64,000 bases of DNA from Exilispira sp964581895. Lineage in GTDB: Bacteria; Spirochaetota; JAAYUW01. The stretch lies in the NCBI GenBank assembly GCA_964581895.1, contig CAZOPR010000003.1, positions 124,001 through 188,000 of the forward strand. Reading direction: 5' to 3'. The notes below the pieces were generated by a model, which was not told the DNA's origin, made no database searches, and saw only the letters and a list, made by a program, of their open reading frames with translations. Shown piece after piece: positions 8,530 through 16,602 of the stretch. The stretch's first letter is position 1, and the number at the start of each line of letters is the position of its first letter. The translations under genes were made by a program, and so were the position numbers.

Positions 8530-10623
8530 ATGAGTATTGTTGCGACTTCTTCTAACATTAGAAATATCATTTTTTTAGGTCATACAGGTTCAGGTAAGAC
8601 CATGCTGTTAGAATCTATATTATTTCATCTTAAAGCAATAAAAGAAAAAGGAAACATAGAAAAAGGAACCACTGTTTCAGATTTTGATGAAGAAGAGAAA
8701 ACAAGAAAAATATCATTGAAATCATCTGTTGCTGCTGTAAAATTTCAGGATTATAAATTCAATTTTATTGATGCACCAGGTTCTGCTGAATTTGTTGGAG
8801 AAGTTAGATCTTCAATACAGGTAATTGATGGAGCCATAATTGTTGTAGATTCTGAAGCTGCTGTTCAAATTGAAACTGTTAAACACTGGAAACTCTGTGA
8901 GGACAAAGAAATACCAAGAATATTCTTTATAAATAAAATGGATAAAGAAAATGCCAACTTTGAAAAAGTTCTAAAAAATCTCCAGGAAAGCTTTGGAAAA
9001 CCTATTGTTCCTGTTGTGATTCCAATTATTGAAAATAAAAAAGTTACTGGTTATATAGACATCCTTTTTAAGAAAGCATATATAAAAAGTGGAGATACCT
9101 ATAAAGAGTCGGCTATCCCTGATGGTAAAAAAGAAGAAGTAAATAAGATATTAGATACTCTTATGGAAGCTGTTGCAGAAGGAGAAGATGCATATATCGA
9201 AAAAGTTCTTTCCGGGGAAGCATTAACTGATGCCGAAATACTTGATGGCTTTTCTAAAACTGTGAGTAAGTGCAAATTTATTCCAGTAGTTTGTGGTTCT
9301 TCATTTGAAAATGGCGGAATCTCAAATCTTCTTGAAATAATAGCTAAATCCTTCCCTTCATATATTTCAAAAAAGTCTTTTAGGGCTATTTCAAAACAGG
9401 AAAACAAAGAGATCCAGGTTGAAATTTCTGAAAATGGAAATTTTTGTGGTTTTTGCTTCAAGACAGTTCTTGACCAATTCAATGGTAAACTATCCTTTAT
9501 TAGAGTCTTAAATGGTGAGATTAAAAAAGATGATGAAGTTTTAATTGTTGAAAAAAACAATAAATTTAAAGTAACTAAAATATTACAACCTTTTGGAAAT
9601 AAAATAGAAGAAATGGAAAAAGGAGTTGCTGGAGATATTATTGTTTTACAAAAAATAGATGATATTAATACAACTTACACTGTTGGTAGTAAAGATATTT
9701 CATATACCTATGCTTTTGATAAACTTCCACAACCAGTATATTCTGTTGCAATCTCGGCTAAAGATAAAAATACAGAAGACAAACTTATCTCTGCTTTACA
9801 CAAATTTAGCGAAGAAGATCCAACCTTAATAGTCAAATATGATCCTGAAACAAAACAAAATGTTATTTCTGGTATGGGAGAACTTCATCTCGAAGTATAT
9901 TTTTCAAAGATTAGAAAACAGCTAAAATTAGAGTTTGAAACATCTATCCCAAGAATAAATTATAAAGAAACAATCACCAAACAAGTTGAATCAAGATATA
10001 AACATAAAAAGCAATCTGGTGGACATGGTCAGTATGGAGAAGTTGCAATAAGAGTATCACCAAATAAAAGAGGTGAAGGTTTCAAATTTGTTAACTCAAT
10101 TGTTGGTGGTGTTATACCAAAACAATATATTCCAGGAGTTGAAAAGGGTCTTATTGAAGGATTGAATAATGGCGTACTTGGCAAATTCCCTATCATAGAT
10201 ATTATTGTTGAGCTTTTTGATGGTTCTTATCATGAAGTTGATTCATCTGAAATGTCATTTAAGATTGCAGCAAGACAGGCATTAAAAGATGCAATGACAA
10301 AGGGTGATTCTATTTTACTTGAACCTATTATGAATCTTTCAGTTTATGCTATGGATAAATATACTGGTGATATCATATCAGACCTAAATGGTAAAAGAGG
10401 TAAAATTCTTGGAATGGATCCAATCCCTGGTGGTTTGACATTAATAAAAGCAGAAGTTCCTCATAGTGAACTTTTAAGATATGCGACAGATTTAAAATCG
10501 ATAACTCAGGGAACAGCATCATTTGAACTTGAATTCTCACATTATTCTCCAATCACAGGAAAACTTGCTGAACAGGTCATTGAGGAAAGGAAAAAATTCA
10601 TTACAGCAGAAGAAGAAGAATAA
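8530..10623 (+). CDS. Elongation factor G-like GTPase (EF-G paralogue)
   Basis: The frame is open from 8434, but an ideal GGAGG at 8521-8525 sits just before the ATG at 8530, giving 697 residues, the usual EF-G length. Domain I has the P-loop GHTGSGKT (about 17-24), DAPGSAEF in place of the G3 DTPGHVDF, and NKMDK as G4. Domains II to V follow (GMGELHLEV, YKHKKQSGGHGQYGE, and the C-terminal SYHEVDSSEMSFKIAA and DLNGKRGKILGM). The catalytic G3 histidine (His92 in E. coli) is Ser85 here. Loss of this His is a feature of the EF-G2-like branch, so this is unlikely to be the main translocase. Its role could be ribosome recycling or a specialised factor. It ends at a strong terminator. Confidence 0.9.
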   Translation: MSIVATSSNIRNIIFLGHTGSGKTMLLESILFHLKAIKEKGNIEKGTTVSDFDEEEKTRKISLKSSVAAVKFQDYKFNFIDAPGSAEFVGEVRSSIQVIDGAIIVVDSEAAVQIETVKHWKLCEDKEIPRIFFINKMDKENANFEKVLKNLQESFGKPIVPVVIPIIENKKVTGYIDILFKKAYIKSGDTYKESAIPDGKKEEVNKILDTLMEAVAEGEDAYIEKVLSGEALTDAEILDGFSKTVSKCKFIPVVCGSSFENGGISNLLEIIAKSFPSYISKKSFRAISKQENKEIQVEISENGNFCGFCFKTVLDQFNGKLSFIRVLNGEIKKDDEVLIVEKNNKFKVTKILQPFGNKIEEMEKGVAGDIIVLQKIDDINTTYTVGSKDISYTYAFDKLPQPVYSVAISAKDKNTEDKLISALHKFSEEDPTLIVKYDPETKQNVISGMGELHLEVYFSKIRKQLKLEFETSIPRINYKETITKQVESRYKHKKQSGGHGQYGEVAIRVSPNKRGEGFKFVNSIVGGVIPKQYIPGVEKGLIEGLNNGVLGKFPIIDIIVELFDGSYHEVDSSEMSFKIAARQALKDAMTKGDSILLEPIMNLSVYAMDKYTGDIISDLNGKRGKILGMDPIPGGLTLIKAEVPHSELLRYATDLKSITQGTASFELEFSHYSPITGKLAEQVIEERKKFITAEEEE

Positions 10624-10643
10624 TTTTCAAATCTCCTTTTTTT

Positions 10644-10676
10644 AAGGTAGCAGTTTTTTCTGCTACCTTTTTTTTA
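10644..10676 (+). terminator. Rho-independent terminator after EF-G paralogue
   Basis: A perfect 10-bp stem, AAGGTAGCAG at 10644-10653 and CTGCTACCTT at 10660-10669, encloses a six-T loop and is followed by a T tract. It begins 20 bases after the EF-G-like stop codon. Confidence 0.93.
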
Positions 10677-10697
10677 ATTTTTTTATTATCTTTTAAA

Positions 10698-10931
10698 GTG
10701 AATATAGTTAAAATTTCAAAAAGATTATGGATTAAGAATAGTATGAAAAATTATTCAAACTTTAGTCTTGTTAATATTAAATCTTTTATAAAAAATATCT
10801 TTAAGAAGAAAAAGATCATTAATTGCAAGTATTGTAATGAAAAATTAAGGATTCCATATCTTAAAGGTAAGAGATTAAGGGTTTTGTGCCCACATTGTTC
10901 AAATACTTTTGAGGTTTTTTTCCCTAAATAG
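10698..10931 (+). CDS. Small zinc-ribbon protein
   Basis: A 77-residue ORF from a GTG at 10698, with an alternative in-frame ATG at 10743 giving 62 residues. Neither has a convincing ribosome binding site. The C-terminal half is a zinc ribbon: CKYC, then RIP, KGKRLRVLCPHC and a final FEVFF. Two CxxC knuckles about 20 residues apart should bind one zinc. The N-terminal part is basic and hydrophobic-rich. The ribbon resembles the short MJ0042-like zinc ribbons found at the start of many larger bacterial proteins, here standing alone. It lies just after the EF-G terminator, and its stop overlaps by 8 bases the stop region of the convergent gene on the other strand. Confidence 0.55.
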   Translation: MNIVKISKRLWIKNSMKNYSNFSLVNIKSFIKNIFKKKKIINCKYCNEKLRIPYLKGKRLRVLCPHCSNTFEVFFPK

Positions 10932-11505
10932 TAGAATTAGATGATAGAACTATTACATTTGGGATAGGTATCTTGTCTAATTTACGATAAATTTCAGCAT
11001 TTACTTCATCTGTTGTTTCATCTTTTATATTTTTCTTTTCGTTAAATAAAATTTTTATTATTCTTTTAACAAGTTCGATTGCTTTTATACCTATCATATT
11101 TATTATTAAGGGATATTTCATAATTTCTTCTATTGGTTTATTCATTTTAGGATATGTTAACATATATTTTACAAACAAAGAAGAAAATTGATCAATATTA
11201 TTAAAATAGAAAACTCTTTTAACTTCAAAAGGCATTTTAAATAACCCATAGATACATATCTTTTTAATAATGATTTTATAATATCTTCCATCATTATAAA
11301 ACATCATTGGTGGATCACCTGGAATTTCAATATCTATTTTTCCCCAACAATATGTTAAGCGTTTTTTTAGTAGTCCCAACCAGATTCTTTTTACTATTTT
11401 GAAATGGATCTTTAGTTTATCTTTGATAGATTTATTAATTATATTTTTTAATTTGACCATTTTACAATTCTTTGCTCCATTTGCATAATCTATTATTTTT
11501 ATCAT
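10924..11505 (-). CDS. Protein of unknown function, paralogue A (FYNDGRYYK family)
   Basis: A 193-residue protein of no family I recognise. It is basic, with a hydrophobic, Lys-rich N-terminal half (about residues 20-55) and a central segment IPGDPPMMFYNDGRYYKI followed by KKICIYG. The neighbouring upstream gene carries the same central segment, so the two are tandem paralogues. No clear signal peptide or full transmembrane helix is present. GGGAG lies upstream of the ATG. The C-terminal 40 residues are more polar and end PIPNVIVLSSNSTI. It probably forms an operon with its paralogue. The function cannot be inferred from sequence. Confidence 0.6.
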   Translation of the reverse strand: MIKIIDYANGAKNCKMVKLKNIINKSIKDKLKIHFKIVKRIWLGLLKKRLTYCWGKIDIEIPGDPPMMFYNDGRYYKIIIKKICIYGLFKMPFEVKRVFYFNNIDQFSSLFVKYMLTYPKMNKPIEEIMKYPLIINMIGIKAIELVKRIIKILFNEKKNIKDETTDEVNAEIYRKLDKIPIPNVIVLSSNSTI

Positions 11506-11545
11506 CCTTTTCTCCCTACTATTTAATTATTTTTGCAAAAAAGTG

Positions 11546-12028
11546 TTACCTTAAAATCTTTACATAAAATGGACTATTTTTATTGACACTTAATCTTAAG
11601 AACATCTTATAAAACCTATTTTCACAAATAGGAGTTCTATAAATTAACGTATTTTTTATTATTGGATAAGATATATCATTTATATTACTTATTCCACCAT
11701 AAGAAAAGTCATAAAACAAAAGCAAATCGCAAAATGAATCTACATTGTTCATTTTATAAATTCTTTTACTTTTAACTAAACGAAACCTTTGAATATAAAT
11801 TTTTTTAACCAACATTTTATAATATCTTCCATCATTATAAAATTTCTGAGCACCTCCTTCTGGTATAACAAAATATAAATTACCAGAAAGGAAGAATAAT
11901 CTGTTTTTTAAAAATGCTTTTATAAATATAACTATGGTAATAATATTTTCTCTTAGTCTTTTTAAAAATGAAGATCTTTTCAAATAATTAAAATTATGAT
12001 TTAATAATATTAGTTTCGATTTTTCCAT
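11546..12028 (-). CDS. Protein of unknown function, paralogue B (FYNDGRYYK family)
   Basis: The frame is open from an upstream ATG at 12049, but the sequence GAGGAG directly precedes the ATG at 12028, so I choose the 160-residue product beginning MEKSKLILLN. The centre reads IPEGGAQKFYNDGRYYKML followed by KKIYIQRF, matching the neighbouring paralogue. A 29-base stretch coding for this motif is identical in both genes (11273-11301 and 11814-11842). The N-terminal half has a moderately hydrophobic stretch (IITIVIFIKAFL, about residues 30-41) too short and too charged at its flanks to be a confident membrane helix. The function is unknown. It ends 40 bases upstream of paralogue A. Confidence 0.6.
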   Translation of the reverse strand: MEKSKLILLNHNFNYLKRSSFLKRLRENIITIVIFIKAFLKNRLFFLSGNLYFVIPEGGAQKFYNDGRYYKMLVKKIYIQRFRLVKSKRIYKMNNVDSFCDLLLFYDFSYGGISNINDISYPIIKNTLIYRTPICENRFYKMFLRLSVNKNSPFYVKILR

Positions 12029-12180
12029 ATTCTCCTCTTTTAATAACAATAATTTTGCTAAACTAAATAATATGACAAAAAATAGTTGGAAATATTACAA
12101 AAAAACAAAGAAAATATTAAAAAAATATATTTAAAAAATTTAATAAATGAAGAAAATTAAGACTTAAGAAGAAATACTGA

Positions 12181-12807
12181 TTATTTTTGACAAATAAAAA
12201 TCGTGGAAAATTGGCTTTTTATCTTTTCAACATTAGAAAAGTATTTTACCGAAAAATCATATATTTTATTATCAGAATGGTTGAAAAATTCAATGTAAGT
12301 TTCTTCCTTAAAAAATGGCAATTGAAATCCTTTCTTTTGTTCAATGTTGTTAAATATAAATATTCCACCATCATTTAGGTTATTTTTTACATTTGAGAAA
12401 AAATTGTCTACATCTTTTATATGGACTAAAAGAAAAAAAGAATAGATAATATCAAAAATTTCATCTGGCTTTTCTCTTTCAAGATCTAATTTTATTAACT
12501 TAACATTATTTTTAATCTTTTTATTGGCTGTTTTAATCATCTTTTCAGATATATCTATACCGAAAATTTGAAAATTTAAATAGTTTTTTTCTTTTAAGTA
12601 ATTGCAAACTCTTTTAAGAATTCTACCATCACCACAGCCAAAATCACCTATTTTTATTATATTGCTTTCTTTATTGAAAAATAGATCTATTTTTGAAAAC
12701 AAAATCTCTTTTATAAGATTCCAATCAAATGAATCGAGATGTTCATATTGCTTATTGTAAAATGGAGCAAAATAATCATAACCTTTTTCGGCTTTTAAGA
12801 TCTTCAT
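12181..12807 (-). CDS. Class I SAM-dependent methyltransferase
   Basis: A 208-residue protein with the Rossmann methyltransferase pattern. Motif I is IGDFGCGDGRIL (about residues 51-62). An acidic FGIDISEKMI follows motif II, then KLDLE, IIYSFFLLVHIKDVD and a motif with NNLNDGGIFIFNN. The fold is that of methyltransferase families 11 and 25, whose substrates range from small molecules to proteins and cannot be deduced here. The N-terminus (YDYFAPFYNKQYEHLD) is a common cap in this group. It follows the structured RNA gene on the same strand by about 160 bases, but that RNA has its own terminator, so a separate promoter is expected. Confidence 0.8.
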   Translation of the reverse strand: MKILKAEKGYDYFAPFYNKQYEHLDSFDWNLIKEILFSKIDLFFNKESNIIKIGDFGCGDGRILKRVCNYLKEKNYLNFQIFGIDISEKMIKTANKKIKNNVKLIKLDLEREKPDEIFDIIYSFFLLVHIKDVDNFFSNVKNNLNDGGIFIFNNIEQKKGFQLPFFKEETYIEFFNHSDNKIYDFSVKYFSNVEKIKSQFSTIFICQK

Positions 12808-12970
12808 AGATTAAATTCTTCAAGATAAACATCTAATTTTTTATAATTTATAGATTTTTATTAATTTATCATAAATAAAAAAAAATTCTTAAAAATACAA
12901 TTTAATAAATAAAACTGATTGGTAAAAAGGATTAATATAGTGGTACAAAAATAGAAGTTATTTAATTTTT

Positions 12971-13148
12971 AAAAAACCCAGGATACCGGCTCCGAAGGTT
13001 ATGTTAACCCTTGAGTTAACAAAGGCTCTCTAATGCAACCGCCGGTAGCTAATGCTAAGCAAAAGCCGCCAATTGAATTGCCATCGAGAATCCTTCCCTT
13101 TTATGTGTAGGTTCACATATTTTGTTCAGATACCGAATATCCCAGGTC
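12971..13148 (-). ncRNA. Structured small RNA of unassigned family
   Basis: A GC-rich island inside AT-rich noncoding DNA. Read on the minus strand it has its own promoter, a predicted start at 13148 and an end in six Ts at 12971-12976, giving about 178 nt. The 5' end 13148-13138 pairs with 12985-12975 over 11 positions (with G-U pairs), so the closing helix plus T tract doubles as terminator. Inside lie hairpins 13102-13107/13114-13119 and 13003-13008/13015-13020, a stem 13086-13095/13021-13030 with an inner helix near 13078-13084/13033-13038, and a perfect 7-bp pairing 13041-13047/12984-12990 that would form a pseudoknot or a switch with the closing helix. Length and closed ends recall 6S RNA, but I cannot match a known family. 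I see no tmRNA, RNase P or SRP core. Confidence 0.75.
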
Positions 13149-13154
13149 AAATTT

Positions 13155-13182
13155 ATGATATCACATTTTTTTGAAATATCAA
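13155..13182 (-). promoter_or_regulatory. Promoter of the structured RNA
   Basis: On the minus strand: -35 TTGATA (13177-13182), a 16-bp spacer, and an extended -10 TGATATCAT with TATCAT at 13155-13160. The predicted start lies seven bases on, at G13148, exactly at the first base of the closing helix. Confidence 0.7.
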
Positions 13183-13499
13183 GGTAGAATCTTGAACTAA
13201 ACAGACTTTTTTAACTTGTAAATTAATTTATTTATTATAAAATTAGTTTAAATAAGGAATAATTGATTAAGCAAATTTAGGTTTTTTTATCTTATAAATC
13301 AAGGCAAAAAAAATAAGATAAAAAAAAATTATCTAAAAGAATAAATAAAAATGAATAAAGATAAAATAAAAGTAAAAATATTTATAAAATAATAAGGCAT
13401 AATGCAATAAAATCAGAATAAATAATGGAAAATAAAAAGCAATATCGAAAATAATAAATAAAAAAAGAGTAATTAGAAAAATTAATAAGGAGAAAGAAG
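13183..13499. other. AT-rich intergenic region without a recognised gene
   Basis: This stretch lies between the RNA promoter and the DHH gene. It is almost pure A/T with many short AAATAA-type runs. I see no open frame, hairpin terminator or RNA-like GC island in it. Only the AAGGAGA ribosome binding site at its right end is clear. Confidence 0.6.
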
Positions 13500-14417
13500 A
13501 TGGCTATGCGTTTAATAACAAGATCAGATTTCGATGGACTTGCTTGTGCAGTATTATTAAAAGAAGCTGGAATAATAGATCATTTTAAATTTGTTCATCC
13601 AAAAGATATACAGGATGGTCTTATTGAAGTTACAGAAAATGATGTGCTTGCAAATGTCCCATATGCTAAAGGTTGTGGATTATGGTTTGATCATCATCTA
13701 AGTGAAGATGAAAGACAGGCTTTCCCTTATAACTATAAAGGTATGAGTAAACCTGCTCCATCTGCAGCACAGGTTATATATGACTATTATGATGGGGATA
13801 CAAGATTTAAGAAATTTAAAGGACTTATGAATGCTGTAAATAAATCTGATTCTGGAAATTTGACAAAGAAAGAGATCCTTCATCCAAAAGGCTGGATTCT
13901 TCTATCTTTTATCATGGATCCAAGAACAAGTCTTGGTAGATTTAAAGATTATAGGATTTCAAACTACCAGTTGATGGAAAATCTTGTAGATTACTGCAGA
14001 ATAATGCCTATAAATAAAATATTAAAACATGAAGATGTCAAAGAGAGGGTTATAAGATATAAAGAGCAGGAAAAAGAATATAAAAAAATGCTATTAAAAT
14101 ATAGCTATCTTAAAAAAAATGTATTAGTAATAGACTTAAGAACAGCACCAATAATATATACTGGAAATAGATTTATAGAATATTGTCTATTTCCAAAGGC
14201 AACTATATCAATAAGAGTTATGTGGGGTAAGCAAAATCAAAATATTGTTTTTGCCGTTGGACATTCCATAATAAACAGAAAATCAAATCTAAATGTCGGT
14301 TCACTCATGCTGAAATATGGAGGTGGAGGGCATCCAAAGGTTGGAACATGTCAGGTTCCAGTTGAAAATGCAGATAAAGTTTTATCAGAATTGATTGAAG
14401 CATGCATAGAAAAATAG
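13500..14417 (+). CDS. DHH-family phosphoesterase (exopolyphosphatase-like)
   Basis: A 305-residue protein starting at an ATG with AAGGAGA upstream. It carries the DHH superfamily motifs in order: TRSDFDGLA near the N-terminus, LWFDHHLSED (about residues 60-69), and the DHHA1 glycine-rich motif YGGGGHPKVGTC near residue 277. Members hydrolyse phosphodiester or phosphoanhydride bonds using Mn or Mg. Related full-length proteins are usually annotated as exopolyphosphatase-like, while NrnA-type nanoRNases and cyclic dinucleotide phosphodiesterases share the fold, so the substrate is not settled. It is cytoplasmic with no membrane segment. It is followed after about 106 bases by the beta-galactosidase gene on the same strand. 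Confidence 0.85.
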   Translation: MAMRLITRSDFDGLACAVLLKEAGIIDHFKFVHPKDIQDGLIEVTENDVLANVPYAKGCGLWFDHHLSEDERQAFPYNYKGMSKPAPSAAQVIYDYYDGDTRFKKFKGLMNAVNKSDSGNLTKKEILHPKGWILLSFIMDPRTSLGRFKDYRISNYQLMENLVDYCRIMPINKILKHEDVKERVIRYKEQEKEYKKMLLKYSYLKKNVLVIDLRTAPIIYTGNRFIEYCLFPKATISIRVMWGKQNQNIVFAVGHSIINRKSNLNVGSLMLKYGGGGHPKVGTCQVPVENADKVLSELIEACIEK

Positions 14418-14523
14418 ATTTATTAAATACTTCTTTCATTACATTGACATTTCACTAAAAAATTCCTGCAAAAAATAAATAACTATTACAATAAAAAAAT
14501 ATTAAAACAACAGGATTTGCAAA

Positions 14524-16515
14524 ATGAGTAAATTTTTATTTGGCGTTGATTATTATCCAGAGCAGTGGGATAAATCCTTGTGGGAAGATGATGTACAAAA
14601 AATGGCAAATGCAGGTTTAGAAGCTATAAGAATCATGGAATTTGCTTGGAGTTTGATAGAAAAAGAGGAAGGTGTTTTTGATTTTTCATTATTTGACGAA
14701 GTTATAGACATTTTTTCAAAATATAATATTAAAGTAGTTTTAGGAACACCAACAGCAACAATACCTTTCTGGTTATATGAAAAAGATAGATCAATATTGC
14801 AAGTTACCTATGATGGAAAGCAAAAACAATTTGGCGGAAGAAGATCTCATTGCATAAATAATCCTACATATATCGAACATGTGAAAAGTTTAATTGAAAA
14901 AATTGCCATTCACTTTGGTGAAAATGAGAATGTTATTGGCTGGCAATTAGATAATGAAATAGGTCATGAAGGTTCTGATTTTTGCTATTGTGAAAACTGC
15001 GAAAAAAACTGGAATATCTGGCTAAAAGAAAAATATAAAGATATTGATAACCTGAACAAAACCTGGGGAACTGTTTTTTGGGGAACAATTTACAATGATT
15101 TTAACATTCCTGTTCCAAAAAACACTTTTGGTTCATTACAAAACCCTACTCTTTTAATTGATTATTCACGATTTATGTCTGAAAGCAATGTTAAATTTTT
15201 AAATTTACAGTATAAAATCTTAAGAGAAAGGATTAGACAAAGTCAGTGGATTTCTACAGATATTTTCATGCCATCCTTATCTTCTTCCATTGACTTTGCA
15301 AAGTTAACAAAAGATCATGATTTTATAGGAATAAACAATTATCCTGTTTGGGGAGAGCAAAACGAGCCACTTCCTTACTATTTTGTTTCATTAAACCTAT
15401 CTTACCTAAAAGGCTTAAAAGATAATAATCATTTTACTATTTTTGAGCAGATTTCTGGAATTCAAGGGCATAGCTGCCTTGGTTATCTTCCAAAAATAGA
15501 AGAGCTGATTTTATGGACAGATAAATCAATAATTTTTGGAGCAGATAAACTTTTTTACTTTAGATTTAGAACTGCAATTTTTGGTCAGGAACAACTTTGC
15601 TATGGTCTTTTAAACCCAGATAATACAGAAACTGAAATTTTTAAAAAACTTACTTTAAACATAAAAAGAAAAAGAGATATTTTCGATAGGATTAGTTCTT
15701 CCAGGCAAAAAGAATCCAAAGCTTGCTTGATATATGATAAAGATAATGTTAGACTTTCAAGATATCAGTATCAAACCAAAGCATTGTATTATAAGCCAGT
15801 AGAATATATGCAAGCAGGTTTTGAACTTGAATTTACAAGATGGTATGCTCCTTTTTCACTTTTCAATATTTCAGTTGATGTAAAGCCATATGAAAATGTA
15901 GAACTTGATAGATATAAAATAATTAGTCTACCTTTATACTTCATGGTTGACTATAGTTTTTACCTTAAAATTGAAAAATGGGTTGAAAATGGTGGGATAC
16001 TTATACTATCCTGGAGATGCGGGATTAGAGATAAAAATAATAGGGCTTTAACTGAAAAATTACCAGGGAAATTCAGCAAAATAAGTGGAATAGAAATAGA
16101 AAAATTTGAATCACTAAACGAAACAAAGACAAAAATAAAATCCGGGATTTTCAGTTTTAAGGTTGAAGCATGGGCTGATATTATTGAAACAAAAGGTGCT
16201 AAAATACTTGCAAGATATTATGATAAGAAAAAACCTTATTTTAAAAAACCAGCTATTACTGTCAATAATTTTGGTAAAGGTAAAGTCTATTATTTTGGAA
16301 CTTCATTATCACCAATTGGACTAATATATTTCTATTATAAAATCTTTAAAAAAGCAAAACTTAACCCAAAATTTTATGGTTTCGGAATAGAATCTATTGA
16401 TTATATAGATGAAAATGGAAAAGAATTTAAAGTTGCTATTAATAATACTAATAAAACCAAAAAAGCTTTTGGTAAAAAGATAAAACCATATGGTTTTAGT
16501 ATTTTTGATAACTGA
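14524..16515 (+). CDS. Beta-galactosidase, GH42 family
   Basis: A 663-residue protein of the usual GH42 length, with no signal peptide, so an intracellular glycosidase acting on imported galactosides. The N-terminal TIM barrel begins FLFGVDYYPEQW. The acid/base is Glu145 in WQLDNEIGH and the likely nucleophile is Glu308 in TIFEQISG, close to positions known for the family. The cysteine cluster CYCENCEKNW (about residues 155-164) matches the zinc site of bacterial GH42 enzymes. The trimerisation domain and C-terminal beta domain follow. No sugar transporter or regulator is adjacent. It ends at a bidirectional terminator shared with gdhA. Confidence 0.9.
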   Translation: MSKFLFGVDYYPEQWDKSLWEDDVQKMANAGLEAIRIMEFAWSLIEKEEGVFDFSLFDEVIDIFSKYNIKVVLGTPTATIPFWLYEKDRSILQVTYDGKQKQFGGRRSHCINNPTYIEHVKSLIEKIAIHFGENENVIGWQLDNEIGHEGSDFCYCENCEKNWNIWLKEKYKDIDNLNKTWGTVFWGTIYNDFNIPVPKNTFGSLQNPTLLIDYSRFMSESNVKFLNLQYKILRERIRQSQWISTDIFMPSLSSSIDFAKLTKDHDFIGINNYPVWGEQNEPLPYYFVSLNLSYLKGLKDNNHFTIFEQISGIQGHSCLGYLPKIEELILWTDKSIIFGADKLFYFRFRTAIFGQEQLCYGLLNPDNTETEIFKKLTLNIKRKRDIFDRISSSRQKESKACLIYDKDNVRLSRYQYQTKALYYKPVEYMQAGFELEFTRWYAPFSLFNISVDVKPYENVELDRYKIISLPLYFMVDYSFYLKIEKWVENGGILILSWRCGIRDKNNRALTEKLPGKFSKISGIEIEKFESLNETKTKIKSGIFSFKVEAWADIIETKGAKILARYYDKKKPYFKKPAITVNNFGKGKVYYFGTSLSPIGLIYFYYKIFKKAKLNPKFYGFGIESIDYIDENGKEFKVAINNTNKTKKAFGKKIKPYGFSIFDN

Positions 16516-16534
16516 TTTTTGATTTTTCAAAATA

Positions 16535-16568
16535 AAAAAGAGGCTTACTTATAAGCCCCCTTTTTTTT
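16535..16568. terminator. Bidirectional terminator between GH42 gene and gdhA
   Basis: The stem GGCTTA (16542-16547) / TAAGCC (16552-16557) has a four-base loop. It is followed by a T tract at 16561-16568 on the plus strand, and an A run at 16532-16539 gives the T tract for the minus strand. It sits between convergent genes ending at 16515 and 16603. Confidence 0.85.
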
Positions 16569-16602
16569 AAATTAACTTTTTGCTATTGTTTTTATTAAAA
16601 AA

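Noticed and set aside
12971..13148. tmRNA, RNase P RNA, SRP RNA or cobalamin riboswitch
   Set aside because: No tRNA-like end with T loop and tag frame, no GAGGAAAGUCC core, no SRP GGAAG/AGCAG apical loop, and no GCCACTG or AGGAGACC boxes were found on either strand.
12971..13148. Plus-strand orientation of the structured RNA
   Set aside because: The T tract and the well-placed promoter both exist only for the minus-strand reading.
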